Below, piece after piece: positions 32,010 to 40,180 of a stretch of 64,000 bases of DNA. This DNA comes from an uncultured Muribaculaceae bacterium (lineage in GTDB: Bacteria > Bacteroidota > Bacteroidia > Bacteroidales > Muribaculaceae): NCBI GenBank assembly GCA_910587075.1, contig CAJUKE010000006.1:1-64000 (forward strand), in the 5' to 3' direction. The translations under genes and the position numbers were made by a program. How positions within the stretch are numbered: position 1 is the first letter of the stretch; every line of letters starts with the position of its first letter. The notes under the pieces are model-generated. The model did no database searches, was not told the origin of the DNA, and saw only the letters and a program-made list of their open reading frames with translations.

Positions 32010-32894
32010 ATGGTCCTTATTGACGGAAAACAGACCGCGGCCGACATTAAGAAAGAGATAGCCGCCGAAGTCCTTGAGATTGTAGCTAACGGGGGCAAGC
32101 GCCCGCATCTCGCCGCCATTCTGGTCGGCCACGATGGTGGGTCGGAAACCTACGTCGCCTCAAAGGTTAAGGCGTGCGAGGAGTGCGGCTTCAAGTCCAC
32201 TCTGATTCGCTTCGAGGACGACATTACCGAGGAGACCCTCCTGGAGGCCGTTGAGAAACTCAACGAGGACCCGGATGTTGACGGATTCATCGTGCAGCTC
32301 CCGCTTCCGCGCCACATTTCCGAGCAGCGCGTTATCGAGGCTATCGACCCGACTAAGGATGTCGACGGTTTCCACCCTGTGAACACCGGCAAAATGTCGA
32401 TCGGGCTCCCCTGCTTCAAGAGCGCTACCCCCGCCGGAATAATCACTCTACTTGAGCGCTACCATGTGCCCACCAAGGGCGCTAACGTAGTGGTGCTCGG
32501 CCGCAGCAACATCGTTGGCAAACCTGTCGCATCGCTGCTGATGCAGAAGGGTGAGGCCGGCGATGCAACCGTGACCGTCTGCCACCGCGAAACCCGCGAC
32601 CTGAAGGATATTTGCCGCAGGGCCGACATAATAATCGCCGCAATGGGCCGTCCCGGATTCGTCACCGAGGATATGGTGAAGGAGGGAGCCGCCATTATCG
32701 ACGTAGGTACCACCCGCGTGCCCGACGCGACTCGCAAGAGCGGTTTCCGCCTGCGGGGCGATGTCGACTTCGACGCTGTGGCACCCAAGTGCTCGTTCAT
32801 AACCCCGGTACCCGGGGGCGTGGGGCCGATGACCATCGTGTCGCTGATGCGCAACACGTTGCAAGCCGCCAAAGAGCGCGCCGCGAAAGCGTAA
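32010..32894 (+). CDS. folD: Methylenetetrahydrofolate dehydrogenase / cyclohydrolase
   Basis: 294 residues. Bifunctional enzyme interconverting one-carbon folates. YVASKVKACEECGF with the catalytic Lys, IVQLPLPRHI, DVDGFHPVNTG, the NADP-binding GRSNIVGKPVASLLM, and TPVPGGVGPMTI are all intact. It starts 25 bases after ffh. Confidence 0.97.
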   Translation: MVLIDGKQTAADIKKEIAAEVLEIVANGGKRPHLAAILVGHDGGSETYVASKVKACEECGFKSTLIRFEDDITEETLLEAVEKLNEDPDVDGFIVQLPLPRHISEQRVIEAIDPTKDVDGFHPVNTGKMSIGLPCFKSATPAGIITLLERYHVPTKGANVVVLGRSNIVGKPVASLLMQKGEAGDATVTVCHRETRDLKDICRRADIIIAAMGRPGFVTEDMVKEGAAIIDVGTTRVPDATRKSGFRLRGDVDFDAVAPKCSFITPVPGGVGPMTIVSLMRNTLQAAKERAAKA

Positions 32895-32916
32895 CACTTT
32901 TCCCGATTCTGAAGCG

Positions 32917-33984
32917 ATGGAGAGTCTTATTGGGGCGCTTGTAAAGCTTACGCTGCTGATAGCCTCCGGCCAGGAAGCGACGTTGCTTTTCGCCGGTGAC
33001 GCTATGATGCACCAGGCGCAGATTGATGCCGCTAAGGTTCAGGGCTCTGTATATGACTACTCCGATTGCTTCACCTCCGTCGATTCGATAATCAGGGGGG
33101 CTGACTTCGCCGTGGTAAACCTTGAAACGCCGGTAGCCGGAGGACATTTCTCCGGCTATCCTTGTTTCAACGCGCCCGACAGTTACGTCGACGCTCTCCG
33201 CGACGCCGGATTCGACCTTTTCCTGACTGCCAACAACCACACGCTTGACCGTGGCGACCGCGGCTTGAAGCGTACAGTCGCGCTGCTCGACTCGCTCGGA
33301 TTGCCACATCTCGGCACTTATGCCGACTCGGCTGCCCGCGCCAGCTCGTTGCCGTTGATCGTGAATGTGAAAGGCTTCAACGTAGGATTTCTGAACTATA
33401 CATACGGCACCAATGGAATATCAGTGAAGACTGACGCCGTGGTCGACTATATCGACGAGGCCAGGATCCGTGCCGATGTAGCCGCCGCGCGCCATGCCGG
33501 AGCCGAGGTGCTGGTCGCCTGTATGCACTGGGGCGAGGAGTACACCCTCGTGCCCGTCGCGTCGGAGCGGCGCTGGGCCGATCTGCTTACCGAGCTGGGC
33601 GTTGACTTGATTATCGGTGGGCACCCCCATGTGGTACAGCCTTTGGAGGTCAGGACGAATCCTTTGACAGGCCGCCCGGCGCTGCTGGTTTATTCGCTCG
33701 GCAATTTCATATCCAATATGAAAACCACCGACACCCGCGGAGGGATGCTCGCGAGCGTCACCTTGACGCGCGATTCGGTTGGCAATCCCGTGGTGTCGGC
33801 GCCGGAGTACAGATATGTGTTTACAGTTCCCCCTTCGGGGCGCGGCGATAACTTCCGCCTTTACCCCGCTGAGAGCGTCCCCGCTGCTTGGAAGTCGAAA
33901 GCTGACGCTTTTGTCAACAGCGCCGAACGCGTTTTGAGCAAGCGCAATATCGGAGTGAGCCGCGTCGCCGGTTTGCGGGAATAA
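32917..33984 (+). CDS. CapA family protein (PGA_cap metallophosphatase-like fold)
   Basis: 355 residues. Starts with a hydrophobic, signal-like segment (about 3-20), then the metal-site motifs GDAMMHQAQ, VVNLETPVAG, TANNHTLDRGDRG, CMHWGEEY and GGHPHVVQPLE. CapA proteins take part in poly-gamma-glutamate capsule export or synthesis; most Bacteroidales members lie outside capsule loci and their role is unknown. It is 22 bases after folD and 43 bases before the nucleotidyltransferase. Confidence 0.85.
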   Translation: MESLIGALVKLTLLIASGQEATLLFAGDAMMHQAQIDAAKVQGSVYDYSDCFTSVDSIIRGADFAVVNLETPVAGGHFSGYPCFNAPDSYVDALRDAGFDLFLTANNHTLDRGDRGLKRTVALLDSLGLPHLGTYADSAARASSLPLIVNVKGFNVGFLNYTYGTNGISVKTDAVVDYIDEARIRADVAAARHAGAEVLVACMHWGEEYTLVPVASERRWADLLTELGVDLIIGGHPHVVQPLEVRTNPLTGRPALLVYSLGNFISNMKTTDTRGGMLASVTLTRDSVGNPVVSAPEYRYVFTVPPSGRGDNFRLYPAESVPAAWKSKADAFVNSAERVLSKRNIGVSRVAGLRE

Positions 33985-34027
33985 CGTATTTTTTGTAATT
34001 TAGCGTTTCAAACGCAAAGGAAAAGCT

Positions 34028-34735
34028 ATGCATTATGCTATAATCGCCGCGGGCGAGGGATCAAGGCTCGCGCAGGAGGGTGTCGCCCTTCCGAAGCCGC
34101 TGGTCCGCCTCGACGGCAAACCAATGATAAAAAGACTCATCGACCTGATGCTCTCGTGCGATGCCGAAAGTCTGTCGGTAATCGTCAATGAGCAGATGAC
34201 CGAAGTGCGGGAGTATCTCGAATCGCTTACGCTTCCCGTGCCGTTTCGGCTCGTTGTAAAGTCGACACCGTCGTCCATGCATTCGTTCTACGAGGTCAGC
34301 CGCGAATTCCCCGCCGGTGGGAAATTCGTGCTCACCACGGTCGACACCATATTCCTTGAGGAGGATTTCCGCAAATATGTCGCCGCGTTCGCCGCCGACA
34401 CCGAGGCCGACGGGTATATGGGTGTGACCGACTTTGTCGATGATGAGAAACCGCTGTATGTGGCTACCGACGGGAATCTTCGGATTACGGGATTTCACGA
34501 CGCCTTCCAGCCCGGAATCAAGTATATTTCCGGCGGCATCTACGGCCTGACCTCCCCCGCCCTGCGCGTTCTGGAGGAGTGTATGGAGCGCGGAGTGAGC
34601 CGTATGCGCAACTATCAGAGGGCGCTCGTCGACGGGGGCCTCGACCTGCGCGCGTTCCCGTTCAGCAAGATTGTCGACGTCGACCACGCCGCCGACATCG
34701 CCACCGCCGAGGCATTCATCCGCGGAGGCAATTGA
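34028..34735 (+). CDS. Nucleotidyltransferase (sugar/polyol/choline-phosphate type)
   Basis: 235 residues. Rossmann-type NTP transferase: the NTP loop IIAAGEGSRL (about 5-14) followed by LPKPLVRLDGKPMIKR, and the metal Asp in TTVDTIF (near 111). The short, minimal form resembles LicC phosphocholine and inositol-1-phosphate cytidylyltransferases. With a CDP-alcohol phosphotransferase two genes later, CTP-dependent activation of a phosphorylated polyol or amino-alcohol is likely; the substrate is not determined. First gene of a four-gene cluster to 37294. Confidence 0.85.
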   Translation: MHYAIIAAGEGSRLAQEGVALPKPLVRLDGKPMIKRLIDLMLSCDAESLSVIVNEQMTEVREYLESLTLPVPFRLVVKSTPSSMHSFYEVSREFPAGGKFVLTTVDTIFLEEDFRKYVAAFAADTEADGYMGVTDFVDDEKPLYVATDGNLRITGFHDAFQPGIKYISGGIYGLTSPALRVLEECMERGVSRMRNYQRALVDGGLDLRAFPFSKIVDVDHAADIATAEAFIRGGN

Positions 34736-34774
34736 ACAAGCTCTTAACCAAATTTGACTAACAACAAGAATACT

Positions 34775-35638
34775 ATGGCTGAAATCAAAATAGCCGGCAT
34801 CATGAGAGCCGGCGCGTATTCACCCAACCATATCGGCAACGACTCGGCCATCTTCAACGCGACCGCCGACGAGCTGCGCAAGCGCGGTTGCCTCGTCAAC
34901 GTATACTCGGAAGAGAAATTCCTCGCCGAAGGCGTAAAGGAGGATGTGATCGTGAATATGTGCCGCGAAATGAAGTCGATTCATAAGCTTCAGGAACTGG
35001 AGGACGCTGGCGCGCTGGTGATAAACTCGGGATACGGCATTGAGAACTGCACCCGCGAGCGCATGACCCGTATCCTCCTCGGGAGCGGAATCCCCTACCC
35101 CAAAAGCCTCATTGTCGGTACTGACGAGAATATCCTAAAGCAGCTTGTCGATGGCGGATTCGAGCGCTGCTGGATCAAGCGCGGCGACTTCCACGCCATG
35201 CACAAGGAGGATGTGAGCTATGTGCGCCACCCCGAGGAAGCGCAGGAAGTGCTCCAGGAATACTTCCTACGCGGCATCAAGCGGGCCGTAATAAATCTGC
35301 ATCTCGAAGGTGACCTCGTGAAGTTCTATGGCGTGCACGGCACGGATTTCTTCTTCTGGTTCTATCCTTACGACGCCGGCCATTCGAAGTACGGACTCGA
35401 AGCGATCAACGGCAAGTCGCGCGGCATCAAGTTCGACGAGGCCGAACTGCGCCGTATCTGCGACGAGGCCTCCGAGGCGCTCGACGTGAAAATCTACGGC
35501 GGCGACTGCATCATAGATCCCGACGGGTCGATGCGCATTATAGATTTCAACGACTGGCCCAGTTTCGCCCCCTGCCGCAAGGAAGCCGCCCCGCACATTG
35601 CGAAATGTATCTTTAACGCTATTAAAAGTAGAAAATAA
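34775..35638 (+). CDS. ATP-grasp domain protein
   Basis: 287 residues from the ATG at 34775 (a TTG further upstream is less likely). An N-terminal pre-ATP-grasp domain (MAEIKIAGIMRAGAYSPNHI) is followed by the ATP-grasp lysine region RCWIKRGDFHAM (about 131) and the C-terminal metal site GGDCIIDPDGSMRIIDFND. These enzymes ligate a carboxylate to an amine or thiol using ATP. It lies between a nucleotidyltransferase and a CDP-alcohol phosphotransferase, so it may add an amino acid to a lipid head group or its precursor; this is inference. No exact family name comes to mind. Confidence 0.7.
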   Translation: MAEIKIAGIMRAGAYSPNHIGNDSAIFNATADELRKRGCLVNVYSEEKFLAEGVKEDVIVNMCREMKSIHKLQELEDAGALVINSGYGIENCTRERMTRILLGSGIPYPKSLIVGTDENILKQLVDGGFERCWIKRGDFHAMHKEDVSYVRHPEEAQEVLQEYFLRGIKRAVINLHLEGDLVKFYGVHGTDFFFWFYPYDAGHSKYGLEAINGKSRGIKFDEAELRRICDEASEALDVKIYGGDCIIDPDGSMRIIDFNDWPSFAPCRKEAAPHIAKCIFNAIKSRK

Positions 35639-35646
35639 AGTTCTTT

Positions 35647-36597
35647 ATGGAACAAACTGTCTCGCAGAACGCGAAGAAAGGGTATCGTGAGAGCCTGAAA
35701 TCCATGGATACCGAGGAACATATCGACCTCGCTTTTTATCGCCCTATAGGGTATATGTGGGCCTGCCTGGCGAAAAAGCTCGGTATCACACCCAACGCAA
35801 TCACCATAGCGTCGATTTTTATAGGTATTGCCGCTGGTGTACTGTTCTATTATAACGACCTGTGGCTCAACATATGCGGTATGCTGCTCCTGATCTGGGC
35901 CAACTCTTTTGACTCGGCCGACGGCCAACTCGCCCGAATGACCGGGCAATATTCGCGCATAGGGCGCATACTCGACGGCCTGTCGGGCGACTTCTGGTTC
36001 GCCACAATCTATGTGGCTATCTGCCTGAGGGAAAACGTCACTTCGGAGTTTTTCTCCGCCCATCCCTGGCTTATATGGGTAATCGCCGTTGTAACCGGCA
36101 TATGCCACGCCAAGCAGGCTGCCGCCGCTGACTATTACCGCCAGTTCCACCTCTACTTCCTCAAAGGTGAGGAGGGGAGCGAGCTCGACACCGCGAGCGA
36201 CCTCCGTAAGAAGCTCGCCGAGCTGAGCTGGAGCCGCGATTTCTGGAAGAAACTGACTCGGACGTTCTATACCAACTATACTGTGAACCAGGAGTCGAAC
36301 ACCCGGTCGATGCAGGCGCTCCGCCGCGAGCTGGCCAAGCGTTTCCCCGACGGCCGCATCCCGCAGTCGTTCCGCGACGCTTTCCGCCGCGCGAGTCTGC
36401 CGTTGATGAAGTTCACCAACATACTTTCGTTCAACTGGCGCACAATCGCGCTCTTCACGTCGCTGTTCCTGATGATGCCCTGGCTCTATTTCGCGTTCGA
36501 GCTGGTGGTGCTGAACTTCCTCATGGTCTATATGATCTGCCGCCACGAACGCATTTGCCGCAAGTTTACCAAAGAACTCGAAGATGGGAAATATTAA
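35647..36597 (+). CDS. CDP-alcohol phosphatidyltransferase family enzyme
   Basis: 316 residues. Integral membrane enzyme with the family signature at 89-115: D89-x2-D92-G93-x2-A96-R97, G106, D110. The last catalytic Asp appears at 115, one residue later than the canonical D-x3-D spacing (Gly at 114). About six membrane helices, including 41-60, 65-85, 120-150 and 265-300. A long soluble insert (about 165-240) separates the halves. It should transfer a phospho-alcohol between a CDP donor and an alcohol acceptor. It starts 8 bases after the ATP-grasp gene and overlaps the HAD gene by 14 bases. Confidence 0.85.
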   Translation: MEQTVSQNAKKGYRESLKSMDTEEHIDLAFYRPIGYMWACLAKKLGITPNAITIASIFIGIAAGVLFYYNDLWLNICGMLLLIWANSFDSADGQLARMTGQYSRIGRILDGLSGDFWFATIYVAICLRENVTSEFFSAHPWLIWVIAVVTGICHAKQAAAADYYRQFHLYFLKGEEGSELDTASDLRKKLAELSWSRDFWKKLTRTFYTNYTVNQESNTRSMQALRRELAKRFPDGRIPQSFRDAFRRASLPLMKFTNILSFNWRTIALFTSLFLMMPWLYFAFELVVLNFLMVYMICRHERICRKFTKELEDGKY

Positions 36598-37294
36598 AGG
36601 ATTGATATTTGACTACGGCGGCACGATTGACAGCCGCGGCACCCACTGGAGTGAAATTCTGTGGGACGGTTTCCGCTATGCTGGTCTTGACTCCAAGGTG
36701 ACGAAGGAGCAGTTCCGCGACGCGTATGTCTACGCCGAGCGCTATCTCGCTACTAACGTCGTAATCCTCCCCGAAGACAATTTTCTGACTCTCTTGCAGA
36801 AGAAGGTGGAAATCGAGACTCGTCACCTCGTTGACGCCGGACTCATATCCGAGGCTGAGGCCGCTGAGAAAACACCTGTAGTGGCTGAATATTGCTATGC
36901 ACAGGCAAAGCGGTGCGTCACGGAGGCCGCCGAAGTACTCGAAGTGCTGTCGAAGCGTTACCCGATGGTGTTGGTGAGCAACTTCTACGGCAACATCGAA
37001 GCCGTCCTGTCGGACTTCGGGCTAAAGAAGTATTTCCCGACAATCATAGAGAGCGCCGTGGTAGGTGTGCGCAAGCCCGACCCCGCGATTTTCAAGATGG
37101 GGGTCGACGCGCTCGGACTCCGGCCCGAGGAGGTGCTCGTTGTTGGCGACTCCTATAAAAAAGACATTCAGCCATCGCTCTCGCTGGGTTGCGAGGTGGC
37201 GTGGCTGAAAGGTAAAGGGTGGACTGCCGACGAGGACGCCGTCACCCACCCTTCGATCATATCTTCGTTAAGGGATCTTCTGGAGAAGTATTGA
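36584..37294 (+). CDS. HAD-family hydrolase, last gene of the CDP-alcohol cluster
   Basis: 236 residues. Motif I is FDYGGTIDSRG (about 9-19), motif II LVSNFYG, motif III VRKPDPAIF, motif IV VVGDSYKKDI. In the first motif the second Asp of DxD is replaced by Gly (DYGGT), as in some subfamily I members, with Asp at TID. The 14-base overlap with the CDP-alcohol transferase gene implies coupled expression, so it may remove phosphate from the product phospho-lipid or phospho-polyol. Confidence 0.85.
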   Translation: MGNIKGLIFDYGGTIDSRGTHWSEILWDGFRYAGLDSKVTKEQFRDAYVYAERYLATNVVILPEDNFLTLLQKKVEIETRHLVDAGLISEAEAAEKTPVVAEYCYAQAKRCVTEAAEVLEVLSKRYPMVLVSNFYGNIEAVLSDFGLKKYFPTIIESAVVGVRKPDPAIFKMGVDALGLRPEEVLVVGDSYKKDIQPSLSLGCEVAWLKGKGWTADEDAVTHPSIISSLRDLLEKY

Positions 37295-37324
37295 GGCGGG
37301 GTGTTACCTCGCCCGGTTACTTCT
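37284..37324. terminator. Possible bidirectional terminator between HAD and bcp
   Basis: AGAAGTA (37284-37290) pairs with TACTTCT (37318-37324), with a GC-rich imperfect inner stem (GGCGGGGT / ACCTCGCC). It overlaps the HAD stop region and faces the convergent bcp gene. Confidence 0.4.
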
Positions 37325-37333
37325 GTAATATCG

Positions 37334-37798
37334 TTATTTTTTGCCGTCGATCAGTTCAAGAATCTGATTGGCGGCATCTTTTGTGTTAACCTTGTTGATG
37401 ATGTGGGTAATCACATGGTCGGCATCGGTGATGAAGGTGGTGCGCACGAGACCCATGTATTCCCGTCCGGCCATCTTCTTGAGTTTCCACACTCCGAAAG
37501 CCTCGCAAACCTCGCCGGTCACATCGGTGAGCAGCGTGAACGGGAGCGAGTATTTCTCAGCGAAGCGTTTATGGCTCGCGGCAGAGTCGCGGCTTATGCC
37601 TATAACGGCATAACCCTTCTCGCGAAGTTCGGCGAACCCGTCGCGGATCGAGCAGGCCTCGGCGGTGCATCCGGGTGTATTGTCCTTCGGGTAAAAATAA
37701 ACGATCAGCGGTGTGTGAGCGTAGTCGCCATTGGCGGTCACAAGCCGTCCGTCGGCGTCAATGCCGAGGGTGTCAGGAATAATTTCTCCAATCTGCAT
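37334..37798 (-). CDS. bcp: Thioredoxin-dependent thiol peroxidase (peroxiredoxin Q/BCP)
   Basis: 154 residues. Reduces hydroperoxides. The active site FYPKDNTPGCTAEACSIRD has the peroxidatic and resolving Cys five residues apart, as in BCP. GISRDSAASHKRFAEKYSLP and VRTTFITDAD complete the fold. Cytosolic. The small membrane-protein gene at 37834 lies just upstream in the same direction. Confidence 0.94.
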   Translation of the reverse strand: MQIGEIIPDTLGIDADGRLVTANGDYAHTPLIVYFYPKDNTPGCTAEACSIRDGFAELREKGYAVIGISRDSAASHKRFAEKYSLPFTLLTDVTGEVCEAFGVWKLKKMAGREYMGLVRTTFITDADHVITHIINKVNTKDAANQILELIDGKK

Positions 37799-37833
37799 AT
37801 CAGGTATTGTTTGTCGCGGGAACCCCGCGTATT

Positions 37834-38055
37834 TTATATTTGATTGCTTGAAAACTCAAAAATCAGAAACAGCACGAGGCTGGCGAAGCAGAGCGACAGC
37901 CCGGTGACGCGGAGTCCGTCGCAAATCTTGCGACGCTGCGAGCGCAGCCGGTTACGCCGTTGTTTCTTAACAAGGCTTGTATGGAGCTTTATCACGCGGG
38001 CCGCGATCAGGCAGGCCCAGGCGGCAATCATTATTCCAAGTGCAATCCAAATCAT
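37834..38055 (-). CDS. Small two-helix membrane protein
   Basis: 73 residues. Helices at about 3-22 and 51-68 with a strongly basic loop between them (KKQRRNRLRSQRRK). No family recognised. Ends 35 bases before the bcp start, so the two may share a transcript. Confidence 0.5.
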   Translation of the reverse strand: MIWIALGIMIAAWACLIAARVIKLHTSLVKKQRRNRLRSQRRKICDGLRVTGLSLCFASLVLFLIFEFSSNQI

Positions 38056-38188
38056 AAGCTTTCATTCATAATCCTAAATCTGAAAACAAGCTTTGGTGCC
38101 GTATGGTTCGGAATAATGGATAAAAACCGCGCAAATGGCCGGCGAGTGTGCCGTAATAGATGCGACTACCGCGGGGCTATATGCTTTG

Positions 38189-38662
38189 TCAGTCGTGGTG
38201 GTAAGGCTCGCCCCTGGAGATAGTCTGCGCCCTGTAGAGTTGCTCCACAAAAAACAGGCGCACGAGCTCGTGAGGGAATGTCATTTTTGACAATGACAGC
38301 TTTTCGTCGGCTCTCGCGTACACTTCCTCTGAAAACCCATACGGGCCGCCGACGGCGAACACCAGGCGCTTTGCCACGGTCTGCGCCCTTCGCTCTATCA
38401 TTTCGGAGAACTGGCGCGAGGTCAGCTCCTGGCCACGCTCGTCAAGAAGCACGAGGCGGTCGCCGGGCTTGAGAGCGCCGAGAATCTGCTTCCCCTCGGC
38501 TTCTTTCTGTTTGGCTTCCGTCATTGACTTTGACGCTCGGGCGTCAGGCAGCGTCTGAATATCGAAAGGTATGTATCTGTTCACCCGTGCGGCATAGTCG
38601 TTTATGCCGCTCGCGATACTCGCCGTAGTGGTCTTGCCTATTACGAGCAGGGTTATTTTCAT
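38189..38662 (-). CDS. rlmH: 23S rRNA (pseudouridine-1915 N3) methyltransferase
   Basis: 157 residues. SPOUT methyltransferase: MKITLLVIGKT at the start, LDERGQELTSRQFSEMI, the knot motif FAVGGPYGFSEEVYARADEK, and the C-terminal LSKMTFPHELVRLFFVEQLYRA. Modifies helix 69 of 23S rRNA. Divergent from nadC, with a promoter between them. Confidence 0.95.
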   Translation of the reverse strand: MKITLLVIGKTTTASIASGINDYAARVNRYIPFDIQTLPDARASKSMTEAKQKEAEGKQILGALKPGDRLVLLDERGQELTSRQFSEMIERRAQTVAKRLVFAVGGPYGFSEEVYARADEKLSLSKMTFPHELVRLFFVEQLYRAQTISRGEPYHHD

Positions 38663-38672
38663 TGGCTTTGGG

Positions 38673-38703
38673 TTGGGATTTCGGCTCGGTTTGCTTATCT
38701 TTG
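38673..38703 (+). promoter_or_regulatory. Promoter of nadC
   Basis: TTG (38673-38675), 20 bases, TATCTTTG (38696-38703), 31 bases before the ATG. Confidence 0.65.
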
Positions 38704-38734
38704 TGCAAAATTAATAAAAAATTAGTACACGCAT

Positions 38735-39583
38735 ATGAAGTCACGCGAAGAACTGATTGACGATCTTCTGACTCTCGCTTTCGCCGAAGATGTAGGCGAC
38801 GGCGACGCTACCACCCTGTCCACTATCCCCGCCGACGAAATGGGCGCCCAGCGCCTCATTGTCAAGGAGGAGGGCATTCTCGGCGGAGTGGAGATAGCCC
38901 GCATGGTGTTCGAGAAATTCGACCCGTCGTTAAAAATGACCGTAATGATTCCCGACGGGAGCCATGTGAAGCCCGGCGACATAGCTTTCATCGTGGAGGG
39001 CCCGGTTCGCTCGCTGCTTCAGACCGAGCGCGTGATGCTCAACATCATGCAGCGCATGAGCGGCATCGCCACAGTGACCGCCCGCTATCAGGAGCGTCTT
39101 GCCGGAACCAAGGCCAAGGTGATTGACACCCGCAAGACTACCCCGGGTATGCGCGTCCTTGAGAAGGAAGCTGTTAAAATCGGGGGCGGCGGCAACCACC
39201 GTATGGGCCTCTACGATATGGTGCTTATTAAGGATAACCACGTTGATTTTGCCGGAGGCATCCCCCAGGCCGTAGCCGCGGCGCGAAAGTGGTGCGCTGA
39301 GAACGGCAAAGACCTCAAAATCGAGGTCGAAGTGCGCGACACCGATGAAATCAACCAGGCGCTCGCACAGAATGTTGACCGCATCATGCTCGACAACTTC
39401 ACTCCGGAGCGTACCGCCGAAGCGGTGAAGCTTATCAATGGCCGTACCGAAGTAGAATCGTCGGGAGGAATAACCCTCGAAACAATCCGCCCGTACGGCG
39501 AGGCCGGAGTCGATTTTATATCCGTCGGCGCCCTCACCCACTCCGTAAAGGGCCTCGATATGAGCTTCAAGGCCGTAAAATAA
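38735..39583 (+). CDS. nadC: Nicotinate-nucleotide pyrophosphorylase (quinolinate phosphoribosyltransferase)
   Basis: 282 residues. Makes nicotinate mononucleotide from quinolinate and PRPP in NAD synthesis. AFAEDVGDGDATTLSTIP near the start, RVMLNIMQRMSGIAT, DTRKTTPGMRVLEKEAVKIG, GGGNHRMGLYDMVLIKDNH, and the C-terminal SSGGITLETIRPYGEAGVDF are diagnostic. Monocistronic with a strong terminator. Confidence 0.96.
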   Translation: MKSREELIDDLLTLAFAEDVGDGDATTLSTIPADEMGAQRLIVKEEGILGGVEIARMVFEKFDPSLKMTVMIPDGSHVKPGDIAFIVEGPVRSLLQTERVMLNIMQRMSGIATVTARYQERLAGTKAKVIDTRKTTPGMRVLEKEAVKIGGGGNHRMGLYDMVLIKDNHVDFAGGIPQAVAAARKWCAENGKDLKIEVEVRDTDEINQALAQNVDRIMLDNFTPERTAEAVKLINGRTEVESSGGITLETIRPYGEAGVDFISVGALTHSVKGLDMSFKAVK

Positions 39584-39607
39584 CGACCTTACATCAGACT
39601 TATACGC

Positions 39608-39643
39608 CAAACGGGCGCGCTGAACAGCCAGCGCGCCCGTTTG
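39608..39643 (+). terminator. Terminator of nadC
   Basis: CAAACGGGCGCGCTG (39608-39622) / CAGCGCGCCCGTTTG (39629-39643), a 15-base perfect stem with a 6-base loop, followed by TATAAT. It may also serve the convergent gene ending at 39683. Confidence 0.8.
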
Positions 39644-39682
39644 TATAATACTATTTCCGCTTGTGCGGATTCAGACAATCTG

Positions 39683-40141
39683 TTATATAAGCTCGGTCAG
39701 GCGGGCAATAGCTTTCGCTTTCGCGGCGGCGACGACCTCGGCACGGCTGCCTGGAAAGTGATGCAGCTCGGTGATTACGCCAGTGGGCGTTTTCCAGGCC
39801 ATCCATACGGTGCCTACGGGCTTCTGGGGGGTGCCTCCGCCGGGGCCCGCGATGCCGGAAGTCGCTACGGCGCAATCGGTGTGAAGCGCCCGGCAAGCTC
39901 CTTCGACCATCTGCCGCACGGTCTGCTGCGATACGGCTCCGTGGATGCGCAATGTCTGGTCGGACACTCCGAGCAGGTTCTCTTTGGCCTCGTTGGAGTA
40001 TGACACAATGCCGCCGAGGAAAACATCGGAAGCCCCCGCCACAGAGGTCACGGTGGCGGCTATGGCGCCCCCGGTGCAACTTTCAGCGGTTGAGAGCGTA
40101 AGGCCCTGGCAGCGCAGTTTGTCAATGAGTTCTTCAATCAT
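39683..40141 (-). CDS. pncC: Nicotinamide-nucleotide amidohydrolase (CinA C-terminal family)
   Basis: 152 residues. Single-domain CinA-C protein: TAESCTGGAIAATVTSVAGAS with the catalytic Ser/Thr region, GGIVSYSNEAKENLLGV, VATSGIAGPGGGTPQKPVGT. Deamidates NMN in the pyridine nucleotide salvage cycle. The CinA N-terminal molybdopterin-binding-like domain is absent, as in PncC. tsaD lies just upstream on the same strand (39-base gap). Confidence 0.9.
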   Translation of the reverse strand: MIEELIDKLRCQGLTLSTAESCTGGAIAATVTSVAGASDVFLGGIVSYSNEAKENLLGVSDQTLRIHGAVSQQTVRQMVEGACRALHTDCAVATSGIAGPGGGTPQKPVGTVWMAWKTPTGVITELHHFPGSRAEVVAAAKAKAIARLTELI

Positions 40142-40180
40142 GGCGGATTTTTTGGGAAGTCGCGGTGGAATGTTGGTTAC

